Shown piece by piece: positions 10,704 to 22,631 of a DNA stretch of 64,000 nucleotides. The position numbers and the translations under genes are program-made. Each line of letters begins with the position of its first letter. The first letter of the stretch is position 1. The stretch comes from Cricetomys ansorgei (lineage: Eukaryota; Chordata; Mammalia; Rodentia; Nesomyidae), in the NCBI GenBank assembly GCA_026225945.1, contig JAMJFZ010001133.1:3926501-3990500 (forward strand), given 5' to 3'. The notes beneath the pieces are model-generated. The model was given only the letters and a program-made list of their open reading frames with translations, was not told the origin of the DNA and made no database searches.

Positions 10704-11012
10704 TCGTTGAGGGGTAAGCAGATGGCTTGGTTGATAAAATATGTGACATGGATGCGTAAAGACCTGTGTTTTACCTTCAGGGGAATGAAAAGCCTTGGTA
10801 TTGTGGTTTTACTTAAACTCTTAGGCCTGAGAAAGTAGAGACAGGCAGACAGGCAGATCCCTGGGACTCCTTGATCAATGAACCTAACTGATGAGTTCCA
10901 GATCTGTGACAGACCCTGTCTTAAAGACAAGGTAGGCAGCTCCGGAAGAGTGACACCTGAGGGGTGATCTCTGACATCCACATCCACATGCAAACCTTTA
11001 CATACAAATGTG
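10704..11012 (+). mobile_element. B4-class SINE (RSINE1-like), sense
   Basis: The head GGGGTAAGCAGATGGCTTGG is followed by GAGACAGGCAGACAGGCAGA and CTGGGACTCCTTGATCAATG. After GACAGACCCTGTCTTAAAGA come AAGAGTGACACCTGAGG and CTGACATCCACATCCAC. This is the sense order of the B4/RSINE1-type element seen reversed at 9633-9870 and 18528-18798. A GA/CT microsatellite lies at its 3' end. Confidence 0.75.
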
Positions 11013-11013
<1 letters not shown>

Positions 11014-11068
<55 letters not shown>

Positions 11069-11070
11069 TC
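11014..11070. repeat. (CT)n microsatellite
   Basis: About 25 CT units, ending CTCCCTCTCCC. A long homopyrimidine/homopurine mirror tract of the kind that can form triplex DNA. It follows a SINE tail directly. Confidence 0.98.
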
Positions 11071-11149
11071 CCAGTTGTGCAGCTCCATCTCTTTTCTCTC
11101 ATTACACATTGCTTATTACCTTGTTCTTATTTTCTAACAGGCAGTACAT

Positions 11150-11225
11150 TCTATGAAAATACCCAGAACCTAGAGCCTGGTACATGATTGACACATGATA
11201 GACTCTCACAAATGAGTAGAGGGTA
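11150..11225 (+). mobile_element. Possible ancient L2/MIR 3'-end remnant
   Basis: CCCAGAACCTAGAGCCTGGT followed by ACATGATTGACACATGATAG resembles the diverged 'agcacctagcacagtgcctggcacatagtaggtgctcaata' end shared by L2 and MIR elements. The match is short, so this is a tentative call. Confidence 0.35.
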
Positions 11226-12050
11226 TATCAAGGAAGGGATGAGAAGGGTGCGATAGGATGCTTTCCTTGATTGGGAATAAGAGATTGAAATGTACTCCAT
11301 AAATAAAGGGAGCCTATTTAAAACACCTTGCTTTCAATACTGCTTTCATTTTATTTTCTCTAATCATCTGCTAGTGATAGTCCTTTGACCTTACTGGTAC
11401 ACAGTATTATACCACTTTATAAAGAGGATTTTAAATGTCAGCCATCCCTGACTTCCTAGAGTTTTATTCAGTAAGAAGAGGCAGTAGGAAAGTACGACAG
11501 GTGGATATGTGTTGGGGATTAGAGTACACTGGGGACTGAAAGGAGCTACCAATCTCATTAGCTTTCTTCTGAGCTGCTGGAATTCTACCCAGGTCCCCAA
11601 GGTGAAAGGCTAATAATTAATTCAATTTACTATCTATTCTGTGGGAAGCTCCAAAGGTTAAGATTATAGCGGACCTGAGAGGGCAATCTTTTATACTGTT
11701 TAAATTGCTGTTTAAATTTGAATTAGATTCTAATAGTGACAGTTTGAAACCGACACAGTTTAATTCATTTATCACATTCCCAAACCTGCCTCGCTGAACT
11801 GGTTTTAAAGTGTGTCTTAAATAAGCAGTCAGGCAGAGCATGCACATGACTATTTTTATTTTTACTTGGAATTTCAATCTGAATAGCAGTTTCTATGATT
11901 GCCAACTTTTGGGTATTCACTTTGTCTACATGGCCTCCTTCACACACGATGAGTGAGGCAAAGTGTATTCTATAAATAAATTATATTTCATGCTGTCTAA
12001 ACCACAGAGGTCTGGAGGTAGGGGTGGGAGCAGCATTTTGATTTATCAAT
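11226..12050. other. Unannotated sequence, no gene seen
   Basis: Repeat-poor. Open frames on the minus strand (11391-11600, 11617-11877) are short and motif-free. Confidence 0.6.
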
Positions 12051-12054
12051 ATTT

Positions 12055-12155
12055 ACCAGTATCTGTGCTCACTGCATCTTCCTGGCAAGTCTGCGAGGTG
12101 GCTAACATTATAATCTGCACTTACAGGTAGACTAAAGCCAGCGGCAGCAGCTTCT
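12055..12155 (-). mobile_element. Probable MIR SINE remnant, antisense
   Basis: GTCTGCGAGGTGGCTAACAT followed by TATAATCTGCACTTACAGGT matches the pattern of reversed MIR core sequence ('ccctgtgaggtaggtactattattatccccattttacagatga') with the divergence expected of this ancient mammalian SINE. Confidence 0.45.
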
Positions 12156-12654
12156 GAGTTAACTTGATTGGCTAATGATAAAACTGTCTTTCAAAGTCCA
12201 CAACAGAAGTATTTGCTTCACTTCACCCATCTGTGTTCCATGGGGACAGCAGCGCTCTCTACAGTGCTCCAGACCAGGCTGTATATTTGGAGGGGAACTA
12301 GGCTTTGCCCAAGTATTCAGTTACCAGGAGCACCTGCCATTACCCAAGAGTAGGTATCTGATAATGCCTGCTTCTTCCCCATACCTCCCTCCATCAGGGT
12401 CTACTGTCCCTAACCCAGCACAGGCCTCAGGCTATGCCCAGGGCTGTCTGTAGCAAGGGTTTCTGTCTTCTTCCATCTTCTACATTGTCCACCTTTGGTT
12501 TGTTTGGTTTGTTTACTTTCCTTGTTTCAATCCCTCAGGACTTTACTACAGGTTATATTTGGATTTGGACTTACAGAGATCTTTAAAAAGTAGTAACTGA
12601 AGATATGAGTAACATAAATATGGCACCTGCTGTTAACCCCTCCCTTTTAAATAT
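12156..12654. other. Unannotated sequence, no gene seen
   Basis: A slightly GC-richer stretch (12230-12450) contains two overlapping short open frames, but no splice-site context or domain. Confidence 0.55.
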
Positions 12655-13442
12655 TTTAATTACTTACTTACTTACTTACTTAATTTATTTATTTAAATGT
12701 ATTTTTCTTCTCTCATATAATGCATCCCGACACCATCCTCCCGTCCCTCCATTCCTCTCAGCCCTCTGATTTCCCATCTATCCTAGATCCATACCTTTCC
12801 CCCACCCTCCCCACTTGAACAGGGAGGGCATAACAAGACAGAACAAGGCTGGGCACTAGCCCCTACATCAAGGCTGGACGAGGGAGCCCAGCAAGAATAA
12901 GAGGGTCTTAAGGGCAGGTAAAAGGGTCAGAGCCCTGCTCCCATCCCCAATCCAATTTTTAGGAGTTCTAAAAGAGCACCAAGCCAGACAACCGTAAGAT
13001 ATAAGGGACCATACAGTCTCCATGTCTGCTGCTTCAGGTTCTATGAGCCCTTACAAGTGCTGGTCAGTTAACTCCATGGATGCTTGTTCTCCTGGTGTCC
13101 TCAATCCCTCTGGTCCCTGAATTCCTCTTCCCCCTCTTACACAGGGTTCCCTGAGTTCTGCACTGTGTTTGGCTCTGGGCCTCTGCATCTGTTCCGGTCA
13201 GCTGTGGTAGAAAGCCTCTGTAATGATGATTGGGATAGGTGCTGATTTATGAGTATAGCACAGTATCATTAGGAATTGTCTTTGGGCTATCCAATCTCTG
13301 GTTCCTGGTCAGCCCTGCAATGTCAGACACAGCTTCCTCCGTTGGCATGGGGTTCTGCTCTTTCATTGACACATCAGATCCTGCAGGCAGGATATTCCCA
13401 CTCCCTTTTATTTTTGTGATACCAAGTCTTTCAGTGATTTGC
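12655..13442 (-). mobile_element. L1 3' region, rodent Lx-like, antisense (about 0.8 kb)
   Basis: On the plus strand a (TTAC)n/(ATTT)n run leads to CTCTCATATAATGCATCCCG. It continues through GGCATAACAAGACAGAACAA, ATCAAGGCTGGACGAGG, AGCACCAAGCCAGACAACC, GTTCTCCTGGTGTCCTCAA and GGGCCTCTGCATCTG to GAGTATAGCACAGTATCATT. This ordered series is a common rodent L1 3' region in antisense orientation, different from the one at 7375-8965. It contains deletions and no intact frame; the right end is near CTGCAGGCAGGATATTCCC. It resembles an Lx-type tail by recall only. Confidence 0.75.
12657..12695. repeat. (TTAC)n/(TTTA)n tetranucleotide repeat
   Basis: Five to six TTAC units followed by TTATTTATTTA, at the A-rich tail of the antisense L1 fragment. 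Confidence 0.95.
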
Positions 13443-13544
13443 ATATGCTAAAACCAAGACTAACAGTAGACTTTATAAGAGCTTCAATGGTGCTGGAAGG
13501 TTCTAAGCAGAGATGTGACACTGTGTGAGGTCATAAAATACACA

Positions 13545-13625
13545 TGCAAAGCACATACACACATAAATACATACATGCATATGTACATATGCATATTTGT
13601 ATGTGTGTGTGTACATATGTGAGAA
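13545..13625. repeat. CA/CATA/TG-rich imperfect microsatellite
   Basis: ACACACATAAATACATACAT passes into ATGTACATATGCATATTTG and then TGTGTGTGTGTAC. It is an alternating purine/pyrimidine tract with internal dyad symmetry. Confidence 0.85.
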
Positions 13626-14342
13626 GTATACACTTTATATAACTCTTGTAGAATTTCTGTATGAAAAAGCATTAACTATCTTATAATTTCTAAATCATAG
13701 TAATATGTTCTTATATAACAGAAACAAAAGGGGAAAAGAAGATGGTCATTGGTGAACGGATTTCTTTGGAGGGTGACTCATTACTGTGTGGCGTCTCCTC
13801 CTCTTTGGAGTACTCAGTGGAGTGTTTCCTTATATCTGGAGAATGAGTGAATCCAGCTTCAGAACAGGAGTTCTGGGAGTTCAAATGTCTTCCTATGCAC
13901 TGAGAGACAAAGAATGAATTTTATGTCTAACAAGTAGATTGTAGAATAACACAGAAAATATATGCAGAGTGGATGTCTTGAGGTAGACCAAAAAGATTGA
14001 TTGTAGGGCTGTCTAGTAGCTGTAGAATTTTTCCTGGTAACTGTTAAATTTAGCCAGAATTTACCCTTACCAGGTGATGATTTTTAGGTGATGAATGTTT
14101 TCCTTTGGCCAGATGGAGCAGCCTTTGGGAATGCGGAAAGTCAATCTGGGTCCTATGCAACACTGAGAGGAGATTAAAATGGTAAAATTTCAAAAAGAAG
14201 TCAAGAGTCCCATTTGGGATGCAGAAGCTGTCATAAGTGTGAAAGAACACTAATAGATAGCAGGAAGATAGCCGTATAAAGCCCTAGGCGAAGCACTCTT
14301 TCAGTGCTCCAACTGGTCATGGAGCAGAAAGCTTAGAAGGTA
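13626..14342. other. Unannotated repeat-poor sequence
   Basis: Mixed-composition sequence without a recognisable repeat or gene. It directly precedes the LTR at 14343. Confidence 0.6.
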
Positions 14343-14740
14343 TCATCATTTTTGTCAACTTAACACAAACCTAGACATACCTGAGAAAAGGGAAACTCGT
14401 TTGACAAAGTGCCTCCATTAAATTGTCATATGGGTATTTTCTTGATTGCTAATTGATGTGCAAGACCCTAGGACAGTGTGAGCACTACCATGCTTGGATT
14501 CATGGGTTCGGGCTGTATAGGAACAGTAGAGGAAGTAAGTCAGTAAAGCAAGTCATGTTCCTCCATGGTTTCAGCTTCTTCCGTTTCTGCCTCTCCTTTT
14601 CTGCTTTGGGCTCCTGCCTTGCCTTCTGTCAATGTTTGACTGTATATTATAAGTCAAATAAACCCTTTTCTCCACCCCCTCCCCTTGTTGCATTTGGTCA
14701 GTGTTTTACCACAGCAACTGAAAACAAACAAGAACATAAG
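14343..14740 (+). mobile_element. MaLR/ERVL-type LTR, sense
   Basis: Begins near TTTTTGTCAACTTAACACAA, a diverged copy of the TGTCAACTTGACACAA start common to a rodent LTR family. It has a polyadenylation signal in AAGTCAAATAAACCCTTTTC (14651-14670) and ends GTGTTTTACCACAGCAACTG...AAGAACA. The call as LTR rather than an anonymous repeat rests on the primer-binding-site match directly downstream. Length of about 400 bp suits MaLR LTRs. The family name is not settled. No internal gene survives. Confidence 0.7.
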
Positions 14741-14741
14741 T

Positions 14742-14758
14742 TGGTACCAGAGAGTGGG
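14742..14758 (+). other. Retroviral primer-binding site, tRNA-Leu type (degenerate)
   Basis: TGGTACCAGAGAGTGGG lies immediately after the LTR end. ERVL and MaLR elements use tRNA-Leu, whose 3' end predicts a site reading TGGTACCAGGAGTGG. The match here is near-exact apart from an extra or changed base. Position and sequence together identify the left boundary of proviral internal sequence. Confidence 0.6.
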
Positions 14759-15004
14759 TGTTGCTATGATGGACTGGTGGCTTTTATGGTTTAAATTACT
14801 TTATGGAAGGTAAAGGGTTTTGAAGCTTTGGGGTAGAAAGGCCATCTAGTACTCGATGTTTAATAGGCTTGTCTCTGGGAGCTTGGAAGGTAAGGAACTG
14901 AGAGAAATGCAGAGGATGGGAGCCTGAAGTGTGACATTTCAGAGGAGTGTTTGGAAATACTCATGGTGTTTTTCACAGCAACAGAAACCAAACCAAAACA
15001 GAGG
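14759..15004 (+). mobile_element. Collapsed MaLR/ERVL internal sequence with 3' LTR tail
   Basis: About 200 bases of 5' untranslated internal sequence (TTGCTATGATGGACTGGTGG, GTAGAAAGGCCATCTAG, CTGGGAGCTTGGAAGGTAAG) are followed at 14958-15004 by CATGGTGTTTTTCACAGCAACAG...AAAACAGAGG. That end resembles the end of the 5' LTR (CAGTGTTTTACCACAGCAACTG). It suggests a provirus whose gag-pol and most of the 3' LTR were deleted. MaLR elements normally lack coding capacity for env and are mobilised in trans. Confidence 0.5.
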
Positions 15005-16884
15005 CCATGTAAGAAACCTTCCTTTCTCTGCCTCGGCTTTCTTTTACCGAATGGTGAAGAATAACAGCTGATAGTGTACCAAAGAAAGGCAAAGTAGAAT
15101 GGCTCTCGACTTTTTCATTGTCAACATACAATCAGAGTTTTGAACTATGGCTAGGAAAAAAAATGGTGCAAAGTTCAATTTATGCATATTGACATGTGAG
15201 ATTAGGTTTATTATGTCAGAGTAAGAGATAGTCACCGTAATTTTACTAGGGCAGATGTGAAACCACCTCTAATATGAGTTTTGATGGCATTGGGCAACTT
15301 TATTATGGGAACAAAGTTTCCAAGGGTGATGTAGGAGGAAGACGTGCACACACTCTGATGTATGTGTCTAGTCTCTATTATCCACACTGCTTTGTTCACT
15401 AAACTAGTTATAAGCTAACTCTGGCTCCTTCATCCTTTGTTTTCCCATTGTCTAGTCATTCTTTTTCACATCTTCTTTTTTAGCAGCTTTTCATATTGCA
15501 CTCTAATCTTAATTTCAGCCATCGCATTGTTTGGTTTTACAACTCTTTTAAAATTCTTTAGAAAATAGGAGCTTGTGCTCTGGTGAAACTATCCATGTTT
15601 CTGCATTTTCCCCTACATAAGTTAATGATGCTAATGTCTGTGGTTTATTTAGCTGCTTGGCTGCCCTCTGCATTGTCTGTACTACCGTGGGATTGATGAA
15701 TGCCTCAAGGAATGAATGGGCACAGGGCACGTTTACTTCATTCACATTCTGTCCCTCTAAGATCTTCTTCCTTTAAGTCCCAGCAAGATTTTAAGCCTTA
15801 AAAAAAAATCCATTAATTTTCACTCTAGTCCTTTGAGACTTCCTTCGTGAAATGCACAGGCTGTTGCTTTCAGCTGAGAATCTTCTTGGGGCCGCACATG
15901 GGAGGAAGATGTGCAGAGGAATGTGTGATGTGCGATTTCAGGGCCACCTCACTGAGGTCCCTTGCAGACTCTCAGCATTGCTAATTTTCTGAAAAATTCA
16001 AACAGGTGAATTAAAAAAAAAAACATTTTTTCTAGTTAATTTTAGCTATTCTGGGTAGAAGGTTTGATCTATTTGCTGCAAATTTTCTTGCAGAAGAGTA
16101 GAAATCATCTGTACAATGTATTAATCCTGTATCTTATGATTAGTGTATGAATATGAATTTTAGTCACATAGTCTGAATATACTTTTCTTAACTTAATACC
16201 TTCTTTACATACAATCACAATAAGATCTCGGTGATTAGACAGGATATTTTAAATTTTTTCTTATTTTCTGAGACTAAAGAATTCTGCGTAAGAATATTTG
16301 TCTTAAATATAGCAATCTGTTACACATTTTGGTAACATTTAATCTAGTTTAAACTCTCTATTTGGAAGAATGTTGTGGCCTCTTATTACATACTCCTAAG
16401 AACAAACTAATATTTTCATTAAAAAGATGTGAAGTGTCACATTATTATCTCTGGGTTGTTGAGTCATGTAAAGATTAGCTTCATCCGGTATGATCGATTC
16501 AAGAAAACAAATGCTATATGCTATTTTAGTTAAAAAGGTTAAATGAAATGTCAGTCTGTTATTAGGAAACTTCAGTACTTGGTTGATTTTAAATGCTCCA
16601 ATACAGTAAATAACACTTGGACTGAACTTTAAGAATGGCAGCATTTTGAAGAACATAAATTAAATCTTTACAACGTTCTCAAAAGTGCAGCAATGACATC
16701 ATTCTCAAGCTCAAAAACAAGAGTAATGGTGGTGGGGAGATAATTCTGATTTTAGTTAAGTTTTCTTTTATTTATTGAAAAAAGAGAATTTGTCATCTGG
16801 ATATAATGCTTATGTTGGATTTAAATGTTTACTCTTATTTTAAGTATCTGAGTGTTTTATCTACCTGTTGTATGTGCTCCACAT
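15005..16884. other. Unannotated repeat-poor sequence, no gene seen
   Basis: About 1.9 kb without recognisable repeats. Short open frames on the minus strand (15044-15235, 15548-15745, 16396-16656) have no motif. The block 15860-15980 is less AT-rich and could be conserved; only alignment could tell. Confidence 0.55.
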
Positions 16885-17042
16885 ATGTGCAGTTAACATG
16901 GAGGCCAGGAGAGAACAACATATCGCCCAGAAGTAAAATGAGAGATGGTTTGTGAGCCACAATATGGTTGCTGGGAACTGGACCCTTGCCCTCTGCAGGA
17001 GAGCACATGCTCTTAACTGCCCGACCATATCTGTAGCCGCAC
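16885..17042 (-). mobile_element. B3-like SINE, antisense
   Basis: TGTGAGCCACAATATGGTTG, GCTGGGAACTGGACCCTTGC and AGAGCACATGCTCTTAACTG on the plus strand are the reversed body and head of a B3-type SINE ('ggttgtgagc...tgctgggaactgaacccaggtcctctgcaagagcag...tgctcttaac'). The head carries the reversed tRNA-like A box near 17020. Confidence 0.8.
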
Positions 17043-17572
17043 TTACAGTACTTTGAACATTTTGAGAATGACACGTATGTTTTCACATATAATATGTGGA
17101 ATATTTTCTGTTAATACAATTGCATATTTGAAAGTTTACTTTGGTTTTGTTAGAAATAAATAGTAATAAAACTATTTTAAATATATACAAATGCAGGGAA
17201 AACTAATTTGAGTGATGAATAATGCAGTGGCAATAATTATGGCATGGTGTTAACATAGTTTCTAATTCTATTTTTGTTATTGCCCCAATAAAGTAACTTA
17301 AGGGATTTCACATTGTAAATTCCTCCAAAACAATTCAGACTCCACAGGTTCAATGAAAATTTGTTAATCCTAATAGCTTTTCATATTTTCTATTATTTAT
17401 TCTAATTCTTTCCTTTGAGTGCATTTCATCTATGTATTGCCTCACTCTTACCCACTCAACCTTACTTGAAAAATGGAAGCAAAGACATGAAGAAATAAAT
17501 ACAAAGTGACTAAGTACCTGTTTCTGTTGTCCCCAGAGAATTACTTGTGGTTTACTAATCATTGCATTTATT
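17043..17572. other. Unannotated AT-rich sequence
   Basis: No recognisable repeat or gene. Confidence 0.6.
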
Positions 17573-17742
17573 TATCTGTGTGCACACCTGAGCACAGGTG
17601 TACAAGCCATGCTGCATATGTAGAGGTCATAGGACAACACATAAGAGTCAATCCTCTCTACTCAGCATGTAGCTTCTCATTAAACTCAGGTCATCATGCT
17701 TACAAGAAGCACCTATATAAACTGAGGAATCTTGCAAACCTG
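17573..17742 (-). mobile_element. B3-like SINE, antisense
   Basis: ATGTAGAGGTCATAGGACAA, GAGTCAATCCTCTC and AACTCAGGTCATCATGCTTA on the plus strand match a reversed B3-type SINE ('tggaggtcagaggacaac...gagttggttctctccttc...aactcaggtcatcaggctt'). It is of the same subtype as the sense copy at 5978-6185, with moderate divergence. Confidence 0.75.
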
Positions 17743-18527
17743 GACCAGATATTTGTCTCTATTTTTCTCTCTTATCCAATTTTAACAGGACTTATTTTGT
17801 CAAATAATCATTTGCTTTCACTTACTGAAAAGAGTAATCCATTTCTTTGAACATTTTAAAAAATCAGTGCATTTCAGATACATTAGCTAAGAGTAGACAT
17901 CATTGGTAAACATTCAAATGTGTGTGTCATGCCTTGATGAACAGCAGCTAAGTGTTAAAAACTATGATCTCAAGCTCAAAAGGCAAGTCTAATTAATTAG
18001 ATTAGGAATCCTTTGTGCCTGTAACCTCACCTAAACCATTGCCTTTCTTATCTTTCTTAGCCCATATCATTTGAGCCTCAGAATTTGCCTTGTATGTGAG
18101 GATTCTAATCCATGTGTACCTAAGAATCAGTGTTTAAAATGGGTGCCACAATTACGACAGGAAAGATACAGGAATTTTTTATTTGAATTGGGCTCACAGA
18201 AAGGTAGAGTCTATTGACATTTCAATAAGCATTTTATGCTTATCGCTTAGAAAGATGACTGGTACATACACACTTTGTTCCAAGGGTTCACAAATGAAGG
18301 TTATATTGCACAATATGGTTTCACAAGACAGAATGAAACCAGGAGTTCATATAATAAGTAGCTTCTCATCATTGACTTATATATTTCAAAACTGAACTGT
18401 TTGCTGCTAGGAGAGACTGGTAGTGGAGTCATCTTAGATACTTCTATGTTTGCTTAGAACATTTTTCTGATTTTGAAATTATGTTTTCATTATGATGAAT
18501 CTATTTTTATTTCTTTGTGAATGTACC
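17743..18527. other. Unannotated sequence, no gene seen
   Basis: No recognisable repeat. The open frame at 18183-18395 is short and without motif. Confidence 0.6.
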
Positions 18528-18798
18528 TGTTCATGACGTGTGTTCACAAGTAAAGGTCAGACATTGGGTGTTTTCTTCAGTGGTTTATTTATATTATTTT
18601 TTGAGACAGTCTCTCAATGAACATGAAGTTCAGTGGTTCAGTTAGAAGGATGGCAAGTAAGCCATAGGAAATTTCCTAGTTTTACCTCCCTAGCATACTG
18701 GTACACCCAGCTTTTAAGTGAGTGCTAAAGACAGAACAACAGTTCTTGTGCTTATAAAAAAATACTCTTCTGCCTGAACCACGTTCCCAGCCTCATGA
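18528..18798 (-). mobile_element. B4-class SINE (RSINE1-like), antisense
   Basis: AAGTAAAGGTCAGACATTGG, GTGTTTTCTTCAGTGG, TTTGAGACAGTCTCTCAATG, CATACTGGTACACCCAGCTT and CCACGTTCCCAGCC follow the reversed order of the B4/RSINE1-type element. It is diverged and carries small deletions. Confidence 0.65.
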
Positions 18799-21700
18799 TG
18801 AACCTTTTAAAAACTCCATTCATTGTGATGCATCTGGTTTTTGATACCTGAAAATGCTTTTGGCATGTTTACACATAGATTCACCCTGCAATCACACTCT
18901 CATCAGTCACTCAGTGATTGTTGGTTCCTGTTGCCTAAAATCGATACGAAAATATTTCCACAAGTTTTCTTTAATTTGTGCCGCTTCTTTAATTTGTACC
19001 ATTTGTGATATGATGGAAAATCTCATTTGAGAATGCCCCATGGAATCAAAGGTTCTTTTTGCCTTGTTTTGTCTCCCACCAGAGACAGATTTTTTGACAT
19101 ATGTTTGGCACTGAGTCTACTTTTTCCATATGGGGTCTTGTATATACGGTTCTGCAATTGGAAAATTGCCCTCTGTAGCCCAGGTGGTATTGTACAGAAT
19201 GATTTTCTCAGTATTGATTTAAGCAGTTGATGGTTGCACTGGGGAGGGAAAGTCATTCAGTTGTATCAAAGAGCTTTGGGTGAGAAGCAATTGGTTAAGC
19301 CTTAGCTAAAGGACATCTTCAGAAGACGTCTCCAGTAATAACCTTGCATTTAATGCTAAGCTTTCCTCTGCATTGCAGCACATGCCCTCTCATTTAGCTG
19401 AAGCACTTTGAAAGAAAACAAAGGAGGTTTTACCATCAGTGCTTGCTAAGCATTAAATTCACTAAGCTATTTTATTTTTCTCCAATGTAGTTTTTTTTTC
19501 AGCCAGTTTGTGAGTTAGGTAGTTTCTGGAGAAACAACACAGCAATCTGTGCCTGAGTTCTTATCTGAGGATAAGTTTAGAACAGTCACTTGCTATAGTT
19601 TTTCTATAGAATTAAATTTCATATTTTGGAAGCATGCTTCAGCTTTCTAACTTAGAACTACTTATGCCAAGAAGTTTGAAGTTTGTTTCACTTGTGATTT
19701 ATTTAGAGGAAAGTCAGTAAATTTTTATACAAAGAAATATTTGATAGCTATGTGTAAATGATAAAACTGCTTTTATTGTCCCTTGTTGGTTATCACATCC
19801 ACATTATCCAATAAACCCCCTGACCATTTTCTCAGTACCTCTCAATGACCCTGATCTTGCCTTCTCCCTTTCCATTGCATTTCCTCAGTTTAACCAAACT
19901 TTGCTGACTCCTTTGAATCATTCTATTGTCTCTTGTTTCACTGAAATTTATCACAATAGTGGAAATCTATGTGTATCTAACTCAATAACGCAGGCTTAGA
20001 TTTGTGTCTGCATTTGAAGAGCAGTTGGAGAGTGATGTTGATTGAAATAGTAAGTTTGCGTATGTGTGGAAAACTAATTAAACAACAAATTTGTATAAGT
20101 TTATACTATGTTTCCATGAGGAAATGACAGTTAAAAGATGCTTTGACTCTTAGATAGATGAAAAACAAATTATAATATGCTTTCAAAGGAAAAATTTAAA
20201 GTTAAGGACATTTCCAAACTGACGTTAAAGGGACATCAGGCAAAGGTTCATGGTGGGATATTTAAGTACATCTTGGAAGAGAAAGTCATATGGCTTCAGT
20301 AGACTTCTGAGCATAATCAGTTATTCTGTGATCCTTGGAGTCCTCCAGCTTCTCTTTCCAAATTGCTTTGTGTGATCAATTTGTGCACAATAGTTTTTAG
20401 TTGTGAAATTTCTCTCTGCCAGAACTTATACTAAAGCAAAAACTATATTTTGTGTGTGCACTTTTGAATGTTTAGACACTGTGATGCCTTCTTATAAGAT
20501 CATCCCCTAGTAGCTTAGTTTTCAAAATCTTAACACTCCTTGAGCTTTACAGCTGTCTCAAAGAGCTACATCTATCTACACATGTGTATTTAATGACTTG
20601 TATAATTCAAATTAACATATATTTATACAACTATGTCATAAGTGTATAAAAAGGGCAGTTACTTTCTACACTTTTAAACAGAAACAATCAGAGCCTACAA
20701 CTAAAGCAGACTCAGTTGATTCAATCTAAGTTGGCCTCTAAGATCTCAACTGAAATAAGCATGAGTCCTGAAGCTATATCAGAAAAGACAATAAAAATCA
20801 ACATGGAAAATGTAAAGAAAAGTGGGGAGAATCTCTTACATCTATGGTAGAATCTTTGGTTGTTCTTCTACCTCATGTTCTGAGTATGTTTGCCTAGATG
20901 TCTCCTGAGCCCAGATACAATCAAGCTGTCTCTGTGTGTGTGTATTCCAGCATTCAAGCCAGAAAATGGTCAAGGAAAGGGAAGAAACTCCAGAGACAAA
21001 AATATGGCTGTGTTATAAAGAAGAAGCTGTAATCTTGGGTCCAATCTAGACCCCGGACCTAGATAACAAACAGTAACCATGCTGCCATGGACCAAGAAAC
21101 CATTGTCTATTCTTGACACTGATGGACGGAAACAATAATTTTCCTTCATGGGAAAGTGATAACAGAAGCAGACACGATAATGAAGAAGCCCCATTTTACC
21201 AGGGCTGATCATGATAAACACATGGGAAACAAAACAGCAACATGTGAAAGAGATGACATTTTACAGTGAAGTGGGGGCGGAGGGATGAATCAAAGGAATG
21301 GAAGTTTAATCTTCCAAAGGACGAAACAATTAATAGGAAGGAGTAGATGGTGGAACTTGAGCAGACTAATCTTTTATTTGGGTTTTAGGTAAAAACCTAA
21401 ATGATTTGTACTGTAAATAACATCCTTCCCACGTTCTGGAAATAACATTACATTTGTAGGTAGTATACTGTCACCCAGTAACAGAGGTTTAGCTTACCTT
21501 GAAAAAAATTACTTTGTAAATGAGTCTGCCAAACTGCAAGTTTCTAGAGAGATTTTGCGTGAGTGCAAAAAAAGATTAAGGCTTCAAAGATGAAGTGTGG
21601 GAGTGAACATCAGGTATTGCGCTTGGACTTTCTTCCTCTTTCTTTCAGCTCTTCTATTTTGCTCTTGCTTCCTGGAAAGGCTGTATTCTTAGAACTAGAA

Positions 21701-22581
21701 CGTGGTCACAAGCCTCCTGGAAATGTGTAAATAATACACACTATGAAATTCTTTCTAACAATTGTGATTTTCAGTCCTATATCTAACCCCAGCCAATAAC
21801 AAGAACAAATTGCCCATCAACTACAGCTTCCTATTTTTAAGACTAATTTATTGACATTTGAACAAGCTTTCTGAGTAATTTTTTTTTATAAACTAGGAAA
21901 CAAATTTCCAGTAGAGTCTATACCCATTTACATATTTGTTTTTATTTATATTTGTTGCTGGTAACATTATATTTGATCCAACTCTGATAATTTTTGTATA
22001 AAAGACAGACAAATAAGTTTGTTTCTGTAAGTGAAGAGTATTAATTGTTTTAGTAACATAAACTCCTTTAAATAATTCTGAATATGTAATTTATTATTAG
22101 AAATTTAATCATGGCTTTTGGGGTAATTTATTGGTTAGTAATGGGTAATCAATACAAGTGAGAAACAAATTTATAAAATCTTGCCTGTAATGCATACCAG
22201 ACAGGAGTACTTCTTTATAGTTCATGTCAAATAATCTATAGCTAATTGGAAGATAAATAAGAGTCACAACTTATGCTTAGCTCTTTATTTCATGCCTGTG
22301 CTCAGAACCTAATATAATTTAAACTATTTTATAATGTATTATATATGACAAAATAATTGTGCAAATTGATTTAGAATAGTCCCTCCTATCTATAGTTAGT
22401 AAGGGATATTTGAAGAAACAAGTATGATAAATCTCATATTTTAAAAAGTCCTTAACTTTGAATTAGGATACATTTATGGCCAAATCTCAAATAAAACTGA
22501 CAATCAATATATTATAAGAAAATGATGCCTTTTCTCCTTAGAGGTGATTTGCCTAGTTCCAAGATAATTCACTGAGATTCT

Positions 22582-22582
<1 letters not shown>
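18799..22582. other. Long repeat-poor stretch, no gene seen
   Basis: About 3.8 kb in which I see no SINE, L1 tail or LTR. It holds short open frames only (19027-19230 plus, 19023-19256 minus, 20970-21221 minus) with no domain, a T run at about 19491-19499 and mixed-composition blocks around 19030-19260 and 20880-21240. Such a low repeat density invites a conservation check. No promoter or exon structure can be argued from sequence alone. Confidence 0.5.

Positions 22583-22628
<46 letters not shown>
22583..22628. repeat. (TA)n microsatellite
   Basis: About 22 uninterrupted AT units, a cruciform-prone and length-unstable tract. Confidence 0.98.

Positions 22629-22631
<3 letters not shown>

Noticed and set aside
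10421..10993. 190-codon open frame on the minus strand, the longest in the window
   Set aside because: It spans a CA microsatellite (giving alternating Cys/Val) and parts of two SINEs. There is no domain and no independent coding signal.
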